The notes under the pieces are model-generated. The model worked only from the letters and a program-made list of their open reading frames with translations. It was not told the origin of the DNA and ran no database searches. A stretch of DNA of 64,000 nucleotides from Candidatus Obscuribacterales bacterium (GTDB lineage Bacteria; Cyanobacteriota; Vampirovibrionia; Obscuribacterales; Obscuribacteraceae). The position numbers were made by a program, and so were the translations under genes. This document shows positions 26,401 through 34,061 of the stretch, piece after piece (positions within the stretch are counted from its first letter, which is position 1; each line of letters begins with the position of its first letter). The stretch covers positions 1 to 64,000 of the forward strand of contig JAKFVQ010000005.1 in assembly GCA_021732085.1 (NCBI GenBank). The letters run 5' to 3'.

Positions 26401-26883
26401 CCGGCGGATCCCGACCGCTTGCAAACATTCCAGCCGGGCGGAGTAATTGTTGAAAATAACGAGCAACTGAAGCAGCTCGACCGATATCGCAGCCTCGTTC
26501 GTGTATCAAATGAGTTGAAATTCTTCCACATGCACATATCTGATCATCCTCTTCGCATTCTGCGTTCGGAGGCGGATAAGCACACTTGCATTCCCATTTC
26601 GGAACTGATCAAACACACTGGCGAAGTCGTAAAGATAGCGGGAATGATTGCGGCAAGCCGGCGAGTCGTTACTCGCAGCGGGCTTGTCGTTCACTATCTT
26701 AGCTTTGAAGACGAGTATGGAATCATCGAATCGGTGCTTTCACCGGCGGTTTATCGCAACCTTGAAGATCTCATCCAAAACCCTGGGCCCTATTTGATTG
26801 AAGGCAAGGTTGAGCTTGATGGCGGTGATATCCGCATGAATATTCAGAAGCTGGGACCATTTCATAAGCGAGATCGTCACTAG
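23443..26883 (+). CDS. DNA polymerase III alpha-family polymerase, probably DnaE2-like
   Basis: A 1146-residue C-family polymerase. The N-terminal PHP domain has lost metal ligands: LHVYSDFS replaces LHxHS and ALTDIE replaces TDH, so proofreading or phosphatase activity is unlikely. The polymerase core is complete: ARGSGVSSLVTFVMGI, catalytic Asp456/458/460 in LPDLDLDFDSNRRDEI, and TYGLPLYDEQIM. A C-terminal OB fold (GEVVKIAGMIAASRRVVTRS) ends it. Residues about 275-350 are a low-complexity insert with REP-like DNA. Divergence from udgX suggests a damage-tolerance role, but it could be a replicative copy. No imuA/imuB is nearby. Confidence 0.87.
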   Translation: MYIPLHVYSDFSLGVGTASAADLPQRAAELEIPAIALTDIETLAAQIRFHHECKSRGVKAISGVELRQGFLVDNPIGQEQGRVVLLARNELGYELLCRIVSARRGGAKPDAVSPAVRIAEFASELKNNVFVLSDDAAVLEALLNSGIEPALLRCLLVRPYVGLQEDLLLACAKKNGIALLADPHVVMLKPEDRPLHLLQMAIRLQMPVDKIRSFAHSSDRHLIATDKFEMLFADLPEAIEETTWVADQCDLDLTRSRHIFPKVDLSSLRKYRKGGDLDPQPEAASQRTPAPESSKGLRAELTGAQSSVPIDAGVSALEPAASGVLQSAGALMGAQVSSLLQSGGSADDATRNEEQDFLKTCCLEGLAQKGLAADPVYTTRLQTELDVIAEQGFAPYFLVVAEIVEQARSMGLEIAARGSGVSSLVTFVMGITNIDPVRNGLFFERFLHQHRMELPDLDLDFDSNRRDEIIEWVFRRFGKDRVAMVCSYMTFQRRSALREGLKALGMPLKEIDEFCKTVPLEELSKEEQDLFSRKNLDDPFEIPVDNLVEPYRSFLPWVLKLIGKPHHISIHPGGLVIADREIARCAPIERAPKGIRVTQYEMRAAELAGLVKIDLLGNRCLSELQATLELVKEKCAKEQRESSASSRAHELTAERTRERDLYASLKSIQDIPIDDPKTLELISEARTIGCFQIETPVMRSVLSRMPIRGVHDVVAALAIARPGPAAGKAKAAFLKRARGEDQPTPPHELLEDCLKETYGLPLYDEQIMLMISQLSGWSLAEADSMREQVIHAQLDPDMQDKLQEKFIQASVSMGATASGAGAVWKVVDNFAAYSFNKAHACSYAMLAYLSAFLKTHVPSEYACAVLNNHGGLYALRSLASDFQRCGVRILAPNVNHSFARCSMEGSTVRVGLDQIKYLTQASKRKIILHRESSGPFKTLAEFLKKVPISARELEALVLAGVCDGLAPLSPDLYPFAHEGVLKALGKPADPDRLQTFQPGGVIVENNEQLKQLDRYRSLVRVSNELKFFHMHISDHPLRILRSEADKHTCIPISELIKHTGEVVKIAGMIAASRRVVTRSGLVVHYLSFEDEYGIIESVLSPAVYRNLEDLIQNPGPYLIEGKVELDGGDIRMNIQKLGPFHKRDRH
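24348..24460 (-). repeat. REP-like elements inside the polymerase gene
   Basis: A REP-like unit at 24437-24460 (minus strand: GCAGG loop CCTGC, then GCTCCCA) matches the hairpin at 20513-20536. A degraded copy starting AGGAGCGCAG lies at 24348-24368. Both are translated in frame, giving the related peptides LTGAQSSV and LMGAQVSS within the insert of the DnaE protein. Confidence 0.6.
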
Positions 26884-26934
26884 CAGATTAATGGGTAACC
26901 CATTACAATGTACATTTGAGTCTGGAGTAGATAA

Positions 26935-28179
26935 ATGTTTTCCATCGAGAGTTTTGGGCGTGGGCTGACTGCCGCAAGTCTGTCTATGCTTGTCCTGGCA
27001 GGGATTGCCGGTGCGACGCCGCCGCCCATTTTCAAAGACCTTCAGCTCGATGCCGCAAAGACCTCTGCTAAGCAGGGTGGAAAGCTCCTTATTATTGACT
27101 TCACCGCGTCTTGGTGTGGTCCCTGCCACAAGATGGATGAAACGACGTGGGTCGATCCTTCCGTTAGAAAGTGGATGGATGAGAATGCGATTGCTATTCA
27201 GATTGATGTAGACAAAGAAAGAGAGACTGCGTCGAAAATGAAGATTGCGGCTATGCCCTCTGTCGTGGTTTTTTCTCCTAAGGATGACAGCAAAGAATTC
27301 GACCGCCAAGTTGGATACCAAACAGGCACAGAACTTTTGAAGTGGTTGGCAGGCGTTAAGAAGGGCGAAACGTCCTTAGACATTTTGCGCCATGAACTTG
27401 AACAGTTTTTCGGAAAAGGTGGACCTGCTGAGGTTGATGCGCGGCATAAACTTGCTGCTGCACTCGCGCGAGCCGGAAATCACAATGATTCAGCCGATCA
27501 CTTTATCTGGCTTTGGCAAAACATGGAGAAGCAAGATCCGAAATTCGGTGGTGTTCGTGTGTCTTTCTTAGCAAAAGAACTTGAGAATCTGTGTAAACAT
27601 TCTCCAGCAGCCAAGCAAAAGTTGATCGAGCTTCGCGACGATGCGGAGACAAAGAATGCTTTGGACTTCATCGTATTGAATGATGTCCTCGGACAAGAGG
27701 ATAAAACGCTGGCCTGGTACGACAAAGTTAAGAATGATAAAACGCAGCTTGCAACGCTGCAGAAGTATAACTACAGGCTTGAACCGCTGCTGATTCACGC
27801 AAACAAGTGGAAGGATGCAGCTGTGATGTATCCGGACGCGCTTGCGGAGCTAGATAAGCGCGCTGAATTTGCCAAAGTGATGCGTGAGACTATGAAATCG
27901 CGCATTGGAAATTACGATCCATTTCCTCAGGGAGCTGGACGTTTTTATGCAATTCTTTTAGCAGCGGGGCGCACTGCTGATGCGAAGAAAGTTGCTATTG
28001 CAGCTTTTAAGAAGAGTGATTCTCCTGAAGTGAAAAAGGAAATGGTTCTCTATTCGATTGACGCTGGGCAGGCGCGAAAAGAGATGCTTGAATGGACAAA
28101 GGGCGACGACGAACTAACTGAGCAGTTGAAAGAAAGCTTGAAGCAAAAGTCTGGCAAGCCTGTCAGCAAGACTAAGTAA
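26935..28179 (+). CDS. Exported thioredoxin-like protein
   Basis: A 414-residue protein. An N-terminal signal peptide (LTAASLSMLVLAGIAGA) is followed by a thioredoxin fold of the DsbD-gamma/thioredoxin-7 type with active site DFTASWCGPCHKMDETTW and a cis-Pro loop KIAAMPSVVVF. About 270 helical residues follow (LAAALARAGNHNDSADHFIW), resembling degenerate TPR repeats. It is likely a periplasmic thiol-disulfide protein with a docking domain. GGAG 8 nt upstream sets the start. A stem-loop at 28300 follows the gene. Confidence 0.87.
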   Translation: MFSIESFGRGLTAASLSMLVLAGIAGATPPPIFKDLQLDAAKTSAKQGGKLLIIDFTASWCGPCHKMDETTWVDPSVRKWMDENAIAIQIDVDKERETASKMKIAAMPSVVVFSPKDDSKEFDRQVGYQTGTELLKWLAGVKKGETSLDILRHELEQFFGKGGPAEVDARHKLAAALARAGNHNDSADHFIWLWQNMEKQDPKFGGVRVSFLAKELENLCKHSPAAKQKLIELRDDAETKNALDFIVLNDVLGQEDKTLAWYDKVKNDKTQLATLQKYNYRLEPLLIHANKWKDAAVMYPDALAELDKRAEFAKVMRETMKSRIGNYDPFPQGAGRFYAILLAAGRTADAKKVAIAAFKKSDSPEVKKEMVLYSIDAGQARKEMLEWTKGDDELTEQLKESLKQKSGKPVSKTK

Positions 28180-28299
28180 AGTTTGCATTCGTTTCTATGA
28201 GATCCTCGCCACCGGAGTGTATTTACTCGTGGGAATGATGCAATGGAACTATTCCGCAAGAATATAGTTCAAGTCTTGCGCGGACAAGCGTGAGCATAC

Positions 28300-28323
28300 G
28301 ACCAACTCGGCGCCAAGTTGGTC
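28300..28323. terminator. Stem-loop between convergent genes
   Basis: GACCAACT (28300-28307) pairs perfectly with AGTTGGTC (28316-28323), followed on the plus strand by CTTATTT. It can serve the thioredoxin-like gene and perhaps the convergent gene ending at 28325. Confidence 0.5.
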
Positions 28324-28324
28324 C

Positions 28325-28678
28325 TTATTTACTGCTTCCGAATGGCGGACCGAAATCGCCAACAAGCGGAGTTCCGTAGGAAAATGGAAGCAGCGGCAGT
28401 ATGAATGACACCGGGAGCGTAGCGAAAATCAGGACGATGAACCAGACTAGCTTGTTCTTTGACCCATTTAGAAAAAAGCAGGCGCCCAAGTGCCAGGCCA
28501 AGCAAATGGCGCCACTCATCAAAACAGCACGCGCACGCTCGTCACCTGAATGTGTTACGAAGTAAGACCACCTCTGGTGAGCAATGACAAAGCTCATACC
28601 CATTAAAAATAATGGAATTGCCGCTACAATAAAGACGGGATTGAACTCTCGTTCGTCAACTTCAAATTCTAGAGTCAT
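28325..28678 (-). CDS. Small three-helix membrane protein
   Basis: A 117-residue protein with three predicted membrane helices: PVFIVAAIPLFLMGMSFVI, AVLMSGAICLAWHLGACFF and VWFIVLIFATLPVSFILPLL. No family motif is recognised. The N-terminus is short and acidic (MTLEFEVDEREFN). A weak AGCAGG site precedes the ATG. It has no neighbour on its strand within 300 bp. Confidence 0.7.
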   Translation of the reverse strand: MTLEFEVDEREFNPVFIVAAIPLFLMGMSFVIAHQRWSYFVTHSGDERARAVLMSGAICLAWHLGACFFLNGSKNKLVWFIVLIFATLPVSFILPLLPFSYGTPLVGDFGPPFGSSK

Positions 28679-28986
28679 AGCACCTGCTCTCCACTATTCC
28701 AGGATAGCATCGCCAACAACGAAAAAAACAGCAAGAAATGTGACCGGGGTCATTTTGCTGTTCAATCGTGCATCTTTCCTGTTAAGTTCAAGATGCATAA
28801 ATCCAATGCTGGCCTGCGATGCCACAAGAGGGGCAGACCGGAAGCAGGTTGTGCCAATAAGAAAAGTCTGTGGCACAAAACTGGCAGTGGAATTCAACTA
28901 CTTTTGCTCGATTTGAAATGACCGTGTTTAAGGTAATGTACATAGCTGCCTCGCATGATTGTTCTGATGTTGCCGTGCCGTGATAT
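28679..28986. other. Intergenic region without visible gene
   Basis: These 308 bases form the upstream region of the small membrane protein gene and the downstream region of the TPR gene at 28987. I see no coding frame with start and ribosome site, no repeat and no strong hairpin. Confidence 0.4.
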
Positions 28987-29376
28987 TTATGCGATCGAGC
29001 CAGACCGCGGCTCTTGCAAATGTGTGCTAGCTGCCTGCCTTAATGCGCGCAGTGCTTTGTATATTTCTATCGATGGTTGCATATCTGCATCGTGCGTTCC
29101 AAATTGGAAGGCTTTCAATTGTAAGAAGCGCTGATAGTATTTTGCAGCCGATGAATACATTCCTTGTACGCAGGAAAGTCCTGCTAGCCTATTAAAGACC
29201 GCTGCGCGTTCTTCTATTGTTATGTCTTCCATTTCGGAGGCATTAAGTAAGATCGATTCGGCGAGCAGGAAATTCTCTAGTTCATATGCGTCGTTCGCTG
29301 TGCTCAGTAATATTTTCAATTTGTCCTTGCCGGCTAATACTTGCGTTTTTCTCAAGATGCAAATTTTGTCTCTCAT
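28987..29376 (-). CDS. Small TPR-like protein
   Basis: A 129-residue helical protein with two or three TPR-like helix pairs (YELENFLLAESILLNASEME, AAVFNRLAGLSCVQGMYSSA, KYYQRFLQLKAFQFG). There is no signal peptide. AAGGAGAG about 7 nt upstream selects the ATG at 29376 (MRDKICILRKTQ) over an in-frame start 20 codons further up. It is divergent from the EAL gene, about 100 bp apart. Its partner is unknown. Confidence 0.7.
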   Translation of the reverse strand: MRDKICILRKTQVLAGKDKLKILLSTANDAYELENFLLAESILLNASEMEDITIEERAAVFNRLAGLSCVQGMYSSAAKYYQRFLQLKAFQFGTHDADMQPSIEIYKALRALRQAASTHLQEPRSGSIA

Positions 29377-29483
29377 TAGCTCTCTCCTTGTTTGAGGTTG
29401 CCAAATTATGGCTTTATTGCAAACAATTTCCAGCACTCAATTAGGTGACTCTGACGGTGATTTGGTATTCACGATTAGGAGGG

Positions 29484-30419
29484 ATGCTAGTCCATCCTTT
29501 CGGCCGATCTAACAACTCTTCATTTTTGGAACAATGCAAGCGACACAATTTTTTCAATGATTTGTCATCTGCGGCGAATCATTATAGGAGCAGCATTTTG
29601 GCTAATCACAGAACAACTTTGAGCGGTCTGCCTTCCTCTTTATCTGATGCCGAAGGCTTACTCGCTGCGCTCGAAACAGCAATTGAGCAGAAATGCTTGC
29701 TTGTGTATTACCAGCCACAGCTGGATACAAAAACTAATTCGTTTATCCACATGGAAGCGTTAGTGCGGTGGAACCATCCATTGCGCGGGATGATTTCGCC
29801 CGCTATCTTTGTCCCACTTGCAGAGCGTAGTGGACTGATTGAAGCAATGACGGGACTTATCATAGATCAGGTCAAGGCAGATTTAGATGAATGGCGTAGT
29901 GACAACGTTGTAAAGTCAATTGCCATAAATATTTCGGCGGCTTTCTTTGCTGATGTCGAATCATCTGAACGACTGCTTGCCAAGTTAGAACAACTGAGTG
30001 ATCATGCCAGATCAATCACTTTTGAGCTTACCGAGACGGCAATTGTTGAGAACAAAAAATTGGCGAGAGAATGTTTGGAGAGGCTGCGGTCCCTGGGATT
30101 CAGTATTTCTCTTGATGATTTTGGGACTGGCCATGCTTCGCTGTCGTATCTTTTAGAGTTTCCGATTGATGAAATCAAGATAGACCGCTCTTTTGTAAGC
30201 CAGATAAGGACATCGGAGAAGTCCCTACAGATTGTTAGGTCTGTTCTTTTTCTTGCGAAAGCTCTTGGCTTAGACGTTGTTGCAGAGGGTATTGAAACCT
30301 ACGAAGAACTAAGGATTATTGCAGAGCTCGGCTGTTCGCGATTCCAGGGCTACTATTTCTCTCCGGCGGTGCCTAAATGCCAGCTTGAGGTTCGCGAGCA
30401 ATGGACAGTGGCTGCCTGA
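29484..30419 (+). CDS. EAL-domain cyclic-di-GMP phosphodiesterase
   Basis: About 311 residues, dominated by an EAL domain, which hydrolyses c-di-GMP. All key motifs are present: MEALVRW (EAL), AINIS, FELTETAI, LDDFGTGHASLSYL, IKIDRSFV and VVAEGIET, so it should be active. There is no GGDEF, PAS or receiver domain; the N-terminal ~50 residues are not conserved. The start is uncertain. AGGAGG directly abuts the ATG at 29484, and a GTG at 29445 is in frame. A regulator of motility or biofilm is the natural reading. Confidence 0.9.
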   Translation: MLVHPFGRSNNSSFLEQCKRHNFFNDLSSAANHYRSSILANHRTTLSGLPSSLSDAEGLLAALETAIEQKCLLVYYQPQLDTKTNSFIHMEALVRWNHPLRGMISPAIFVPLAERSGLIEAMTGLIIDQVKADLDEWRSDNVVKSIAINISAAFFADVESSERLLAKLEQLSDHARSITFELTETAIVENKKLARECLERLRSLGFSISLDDFGTGHASLSYLLEFPIDEIKIDRSFVSQIRTSEKSLQIVRSVLFLAKALGLDVVAEGIETYEELRIIAELGCSRFQGYYFSPAVPKCQLEVREQWTVAA

Positions 30420-30546
30420 CCAATATCTTCTATTCGATCGCCAGCTCACCGAGCCGAAGTCCTGAAGCTGGGAGCGCTTCCGAACCATTGACAGACAGCG
30501 TCTCAAGCATAATATCGCGAATCAAAACCTGGCCGCAAAACAGAAA

Positions 30547-30574
30547 CACCCTTTGCGTGTGTGTGCAAAGGGTG
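30547..30574 (-). terminator. lexA terminator
   Basis: A perfect 10-bp inverted repeat, CACCCTTTGC (30547-30556) and GCAAAGGGTG (30565-30574), has an alternating GT loop. On the minus strand it is followed by TTTCTGTTTT. It lies 30 bp after the lexA stop. Confidence 0.8.
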
Positions 30575-30604
30575 CTTCCGTACCATCTCGAAAAACTATG
30601 TGTT

Positions 30605-31288
30605 TTAAAGCTTGCGGAAAAGTGCGACCACAACTCCCTGTATGTGCAGGTCGTTCAGCGAATCAACATAAATTGGATCCATTGACGAGTTCGCTGGTTG
30701 CAGGCGGAAACGATTTTTCTCTTTGAAGAATCGTTTTAGTGTTGTAGTGCCATCGTCAAGCAGGGCGACTACGATTTCTCCATTTGTTGGGGACGGTTTC
30801 GGTTTTATGATTACGTAATCGCCATCGTAGATACCGTCATCGATCATTGATTCGCCTTTGACTTTCAGTGCAAAGCAACCATCGGCGGTGTAACGGGCAT
30901 CGATTTCTAGGTATTCATCAGAAGCTACCGCGTCGATTGGTCCGCCGGCGGCAATGCGGCCAGCCATTGGAATGCCGCGTGGTGCAAGATCCTCTTCGTC
31001 TTCAAAATCTTCATCACTGTCGCTGTTTGTCTCCAGCGTCATGACAGGTTTGCTGCTAGGTTCACTGCCATCAACCAATCTAAGCGAGCGGTTAAGTCCC
31101 GGCTCCCATTTGACTATCCCTTTTTTCTTCAGTGCCGCAACATGTTGATGAACTGTCATCCGATTTCGCAGTCCCATCGATTTGGCCAATTCAGCCAATG
31201 TCGGCGGATAGCCGCGCTCGTCGGTAAGTTCAACAATAAGCCGGACGACTTCCCTCTGACGTGGGGGTAGGGAGTCAAGATCGCTCAC
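30605..31288 (-). CDS. lexA: SOS repressor LexA
   Basis: A 227-residue repressor. The winged HTH is PTLAELAKSMGLRNRMTVHQ. The RecA-stimulated cleavage site is Ala114-Gly115 in GRIAAGGP. The Ser147 (KGESMID) and Lys185 (TTLKRFF) catalytic dyad of the S24 peptidase domain is intact. An acidic linker of about 25 residues (NSDSDEDFEDEEDLAP) joins the domains and is longer than in E. coli LexA. The start is GTG 31288 with AGGAG 6 nt upstream. A near-palindrome upstream may be its own operator. Confidence 0.96.
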   Translation of the reverse strand: MSDLDSLPPRQREVVRLIVELTDERGYPPTLAELAKSMGLRNRMTVHQHVAALKKKGIVKWEPGLNRSLRLVDGSEPSSKPVMTLETNSDSDEDFEDEEDLAPRGIPMAGRIAAGGPIDAVASDEYLEIDARYTADGCFALKVKGESMIDDGIYDGDYVIIKPKPSPTNGEIVVALLDDGTTTLKRFFKEKNRFRLQPANSSMDPIYVDSLNDLHIQGVVVALFRKL

Positions 31289-31339
31289 GCAATTCTCCTT
31301 TTCGCTGGAAGGCTAAGACGATTCATTTAATCGGACCTG

Positions 31340-31371
31340 ATACATACGTAAGTATAGTATCGTGTTTACGA
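31340..31371. promoter_or_regulatory. Candidate LexA operator in the lexA-cydA intergenic region
   Basis: ATACATACGTAAGTAT (31340-31355) is a 16-bp palindrome with one mismatched pair. TCGTGTTTACGA (31360-31371) is a second 4-4-4 inverted repeat beside it. LexA usually represses its own gene through such a palindrome; the exact motif for this lineage is unknown to me, so the assignment is by position and symmetry. Confidence 0.4.
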
Positions 31372-31500
31372 ATTGTCTAGTCTTTTTATTTGCATTCTCC
31401 AAATCTGCCTCTGATGTTTCAAAGGTGCACCGACTCGAAATAAAAAAGGCAATTGCTGATAAACATTTCGCTATGCTTTCTTACGCTTCGAGGAATTGAC

Positions 31501-33033
31501 ATGCATCTTGATCCGCTGCTTTTATCGCGAGTTCAGTTCGCTCTGACGATCATGTTCCATTACATCTTCCCTCCGCTGACTATCGGGCTGGGTGTTTTGA
31601 TGGTAATTATCGAAGCGCTCTGGCTGAAAACAAACAAGCCGATTTACGAGTCGATGGCGCGATTCTGGACAAAGATTTTCGCCGTCAATTTTGCTATGGG
31701 CGTTGCCACCGGTATCGTCATGGAGTTCGAATTCGGAACGAACTGGGGGCATTACTCTAAATTCGTCGGCGACGTGTTTGGGTCGGCTCTTGCTGCTGAA
31801 GGCATATTCGCGTTTTTTCTGGAATCCGGATTTCTTTCTGTACTTGTCTTTGGCTGGGGCAAAGTATCAAGACCGATGCATTTCTTCGCCACATTGATGG
31901 TTTGTCTTGGATCTATTTTTTCATCCATCTGGATCACTATCGCAAACTCATGGCAGCAAACGCCTGCTGGTTATCACCTCGTTAAAAGCTCCGAGGGGTT
32001 CATGCGTGCGGAGATTGTCGATTTCTGGGCGATGGTGTTCAATCCATCAACTATTCCGCGCTTACTGCACGTATGGATTGGTGCTTTTGTGCTTGGCGCA
32101 TTTTTTGCAATGAGCGTGTCCGCATTCTACATATTGAAGAATCGGCATCAGGAGTTTGCTGAGCGCAGTTTCAAAATCGCTCTTGTGTATGCGGCGATCG
32201 TATCTATGCTCGCGGGCGCGACTGGGCACTTGCAAGCATGCGAGGTTGCCGACTATCAACCTGAGAAACTTGCGGCAATGGAAGCGCATTTTGAAACCGG
32301 TACTGGTGGCACGGGACTTTACGTGTTTGGTATTCCGGATCCGAAAACGCGGACCGTCGCAGCCGGTATTCAGATTCCATACCTGCTCAGCTTGCTTGTA
32401 CATTTTGATCCGTCCAAACCTGTGACGGGGTTGGATAAATTCGCTGAAAAAGATTGGCCGCCAATAGTAATCCCTTTCGCTGCTTTTCACCTGATGGTTG
32501 GGCTGGGCGGATATTTCATTGCAGTAACTTCGCTTGCTCTCTTCCTTTGGTGGCGCAAGAAACTGTTCACCACACGATGGCTACTTTGGACATTTGTCTT
32601 TTCAACTATTCCTGCCATTGCTGCTAATGAACTCGGTTGGGTGACTGCTGAAGTTGGGCGGCAGCCGTGGATCGTCTATCACCTCCTTCGCACCTCCGAA
32701 GGTCTATCGCGCTCTGTGGTTGCTAGTCACGTTCTTGCTTCCATCATAATGTTCGCCGCTATCTATTCGATGCTTTTCATTCTCTGGATTTATGTGCTCC
32801 ATCAAAAAATCCTCCACGGACCAGAGCCTGCACCAACTCCGCCGCTCACTGGTTCAACTGAAGGTCTGATCGAAGCCGCTAGCGAACGCAGCGATCCATC
32901 TGGCAGCTCGATGACGCTTGCCAAACAGAGCAAATCAGGCAAAGCGGAGCCAGAGTCCAACAGGTCGCTGGCAAAAGCACCTGAGACGCAAGCCGATTTT
33001 CCTCCTGAACAACAAGATGGAGGGCAAAGCTAA
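31501..33033 (+). CDS. cydA: Cytochrome bd ubiquinol oxidase subunit I
   Basis: A 510-residue membrane subunit carrying hemes b558, b595 and d, which oxidises quinol and reduces O2 with high affinity. The conserved [20 protein letters not shown] provides the N-terminal heme His. [18 protein letters not shown] marks the quinol-site region. The Q-loop is of the short type. The C-terminal ~75 residues are a Ser/Pro/Glu-rich cytoplasmic tail not usual for CydA. The ATG at 31501 with GAGGAA upstream gives the standard N-terminus ([12 protein letters not shown]). The stop overlaps the cydB start as TAATG. Confidence 0.95.
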   Translation: MHLDPLLLSRVQFALTIMFHYIFPPLTIGLGVLMVIIEALWLKTNKPIYESMARFWTKIFAVNFAMGVATGIVMEFEFGTNWGHYSKFVGDVFGSALAAEGIFAFFLESGFLSVLVFGWGKVSRPMHFFATLMVCLGSIFSSIWITIANSWQQTPAGYHLVKSSEGFMRAEIVDFWAMVFNPSTIPRLLHVWIGAFVLGAFFAMSVSAFYILKNRHQEFAERSFKIALVYAAIVSMLAGATGHLQACEVADYQPEKLAAMEAHFETGTGGTGLYVFGIPDPKTRTVAAGIQIPYLLSLLVHFDPSKPVTGLDKFAEKDWPPIVIPFAAFHLMVGLGGYFIAVTSLALFLWWRKKLFTTRWLLWTFVFSTIPAIAANELGWVTAEVGRQPWIVYHLLRTSEGLSRSVVASHVLASIIMFAAIYSMLFILWIYVLHQKILHGPEPAPTPPLTGSTEGLIEAASERSDPSGSSMTLAKQSKSGKAEPESNRSLAKAPETQADFPPEQQDGGQS

Positions 33034-34049
33034 TGGACATTCATGTCGTTTGGTTCGTGTTGCTTGGCGTACTCTTAGCCGGCTACGGTGTTCTCGATGG
33101 GTTCGATCTCGGCGTTGGTGTGCTCCATTTCTGCGCCAGGAATGATGAAGAGCGTCGAATATTTATGCACTCTATCGGTCCTGTTTGGGACGGAAACGAA
33201 GTTTGGCTGGTAACATTTGGCGGCGCCCTATTCGCCGCTTTTCCAAATGCTTATGCCGCTGCCTTTTCCGGCTTCTACCTTCCTTTTATGGCATTGCTTT
33301 GTGCATTGATCTTCCGCGGCATTTCAATCGAATTTCGCAGTAAGAATGAGCATAAACTTTGGCGAGGCTTTTTTGATTTTGCCTTTTGTTTGTCTTCGAT
33401 ATGGATCTGCCTCCTCTTTGGAGTCGCCGTCGGTGACACCATTTTAGGCTTACCTGTTGAATCGCACGGCGACTTTATCGGTACGCTGACAGACGTCTTC
33501 CGTCCCTACGCGCTTCTCGTTGGTGCTTTTGCTGTGTCTGTTTGCGCAATGCATGGCTCTATTTATTTGTATCTAAAGACTGAGGGTGATTTGCAGAACA
33601 GAATGCATTCGGTGATGTGGACGACATTTGGAATATTTCTGGTCTTATATATGATCACCACTTTGCTCACTGTAATCACGATACCGAGTTCTATTGCTAA
33701 CTTTGAGCGGTTTCCTTGGGCCTGGGGGATTGCTTTTCTAAACATTTTGGCAATTGCCAACATTCCTCGCTGTATTTTTACACTCAAGTCTGGGCAGGCT
33801 TTCCTCTCTTCGTCCGCCACTATCCTCGGGCTGACAGCTCTTTTCGGCGTCGCTCTATTTCCAAACTTGCTGCGGTCAACAATCAAGGAATCCTGGAGTT
33901 TGACGATTTACAATGCAGCCTCTTCCGATGCCACGTTGTGGATTATGTTTTGGATTGCGATGATGGGAATCCCATTTGTCATCGCTTATACTTGTATCGT
34001 TTACTGGGTCTTCCGGGGCAAAGTTAAACGCGAAGACATACTCTATTAA
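33033..34049 (+). CDS. cydB: Cytochrome bd ubiquinol oxidase subunit II
   Basis: A 338-residue membrane protein with the CydB signature LLAGYGVLDGFDLGVGVLHF and SIGPVWDGNEVWLVTFGGAL. It pairs with CydA to form the bd oxidase. It is translationally coupled to cydA (1-base overlap), with a TPR gene following after 12 bp. No cydX- or cydDC-like gene is visible. Confidence 0.95.
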   Translation: MDIHVVWFVLLGVLLAGYGVLDGFDLGVGVLHFCARNDEERRIFMHSIGPVWDGNEVWLVTFGGALFAAFPNAYAAAFSGFYLPFMALLCALIFRGISIEFRSKNEHKLWRGFFDFAFCLSSIWICLLFGVAVGDTILGLPVESHGDFIGTLTDVFRPYALLVGAFAVSVCAMHGSIYLYLKTEGDLQNRMHSVMWTTFGIFLVLYMITTLLTVITIPSSIANFERFPWAWGIAFLNILAIANIPRCIFTLKSGQAFLSSSATILGLTALFGVALFPNLLRSTIKESWSLTIYNAASSDATLWIMFWIAMMGIPFVIAYTCIVYWVFRGKVKREDILY

Positions 34050-34061
34050 CAAGCTCTGCCG

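Noticed and set aside
29445-29483. GTG at 29445 as start of the EAL gene
   Set aside because: It has no ribosome site; ATG 29484 is not clearly better because AGGAGG abuts it, so the start remains open, but the upstream 13 residues show no conservation.
30590-30606. 17-base match GAAAAACTATGTGTTTT between the lexA 3' end and the repeat unit at 57629
   Set aside because: One match of this length and AT-rich composition is expected by chance in a window this size; the flanks do not match.
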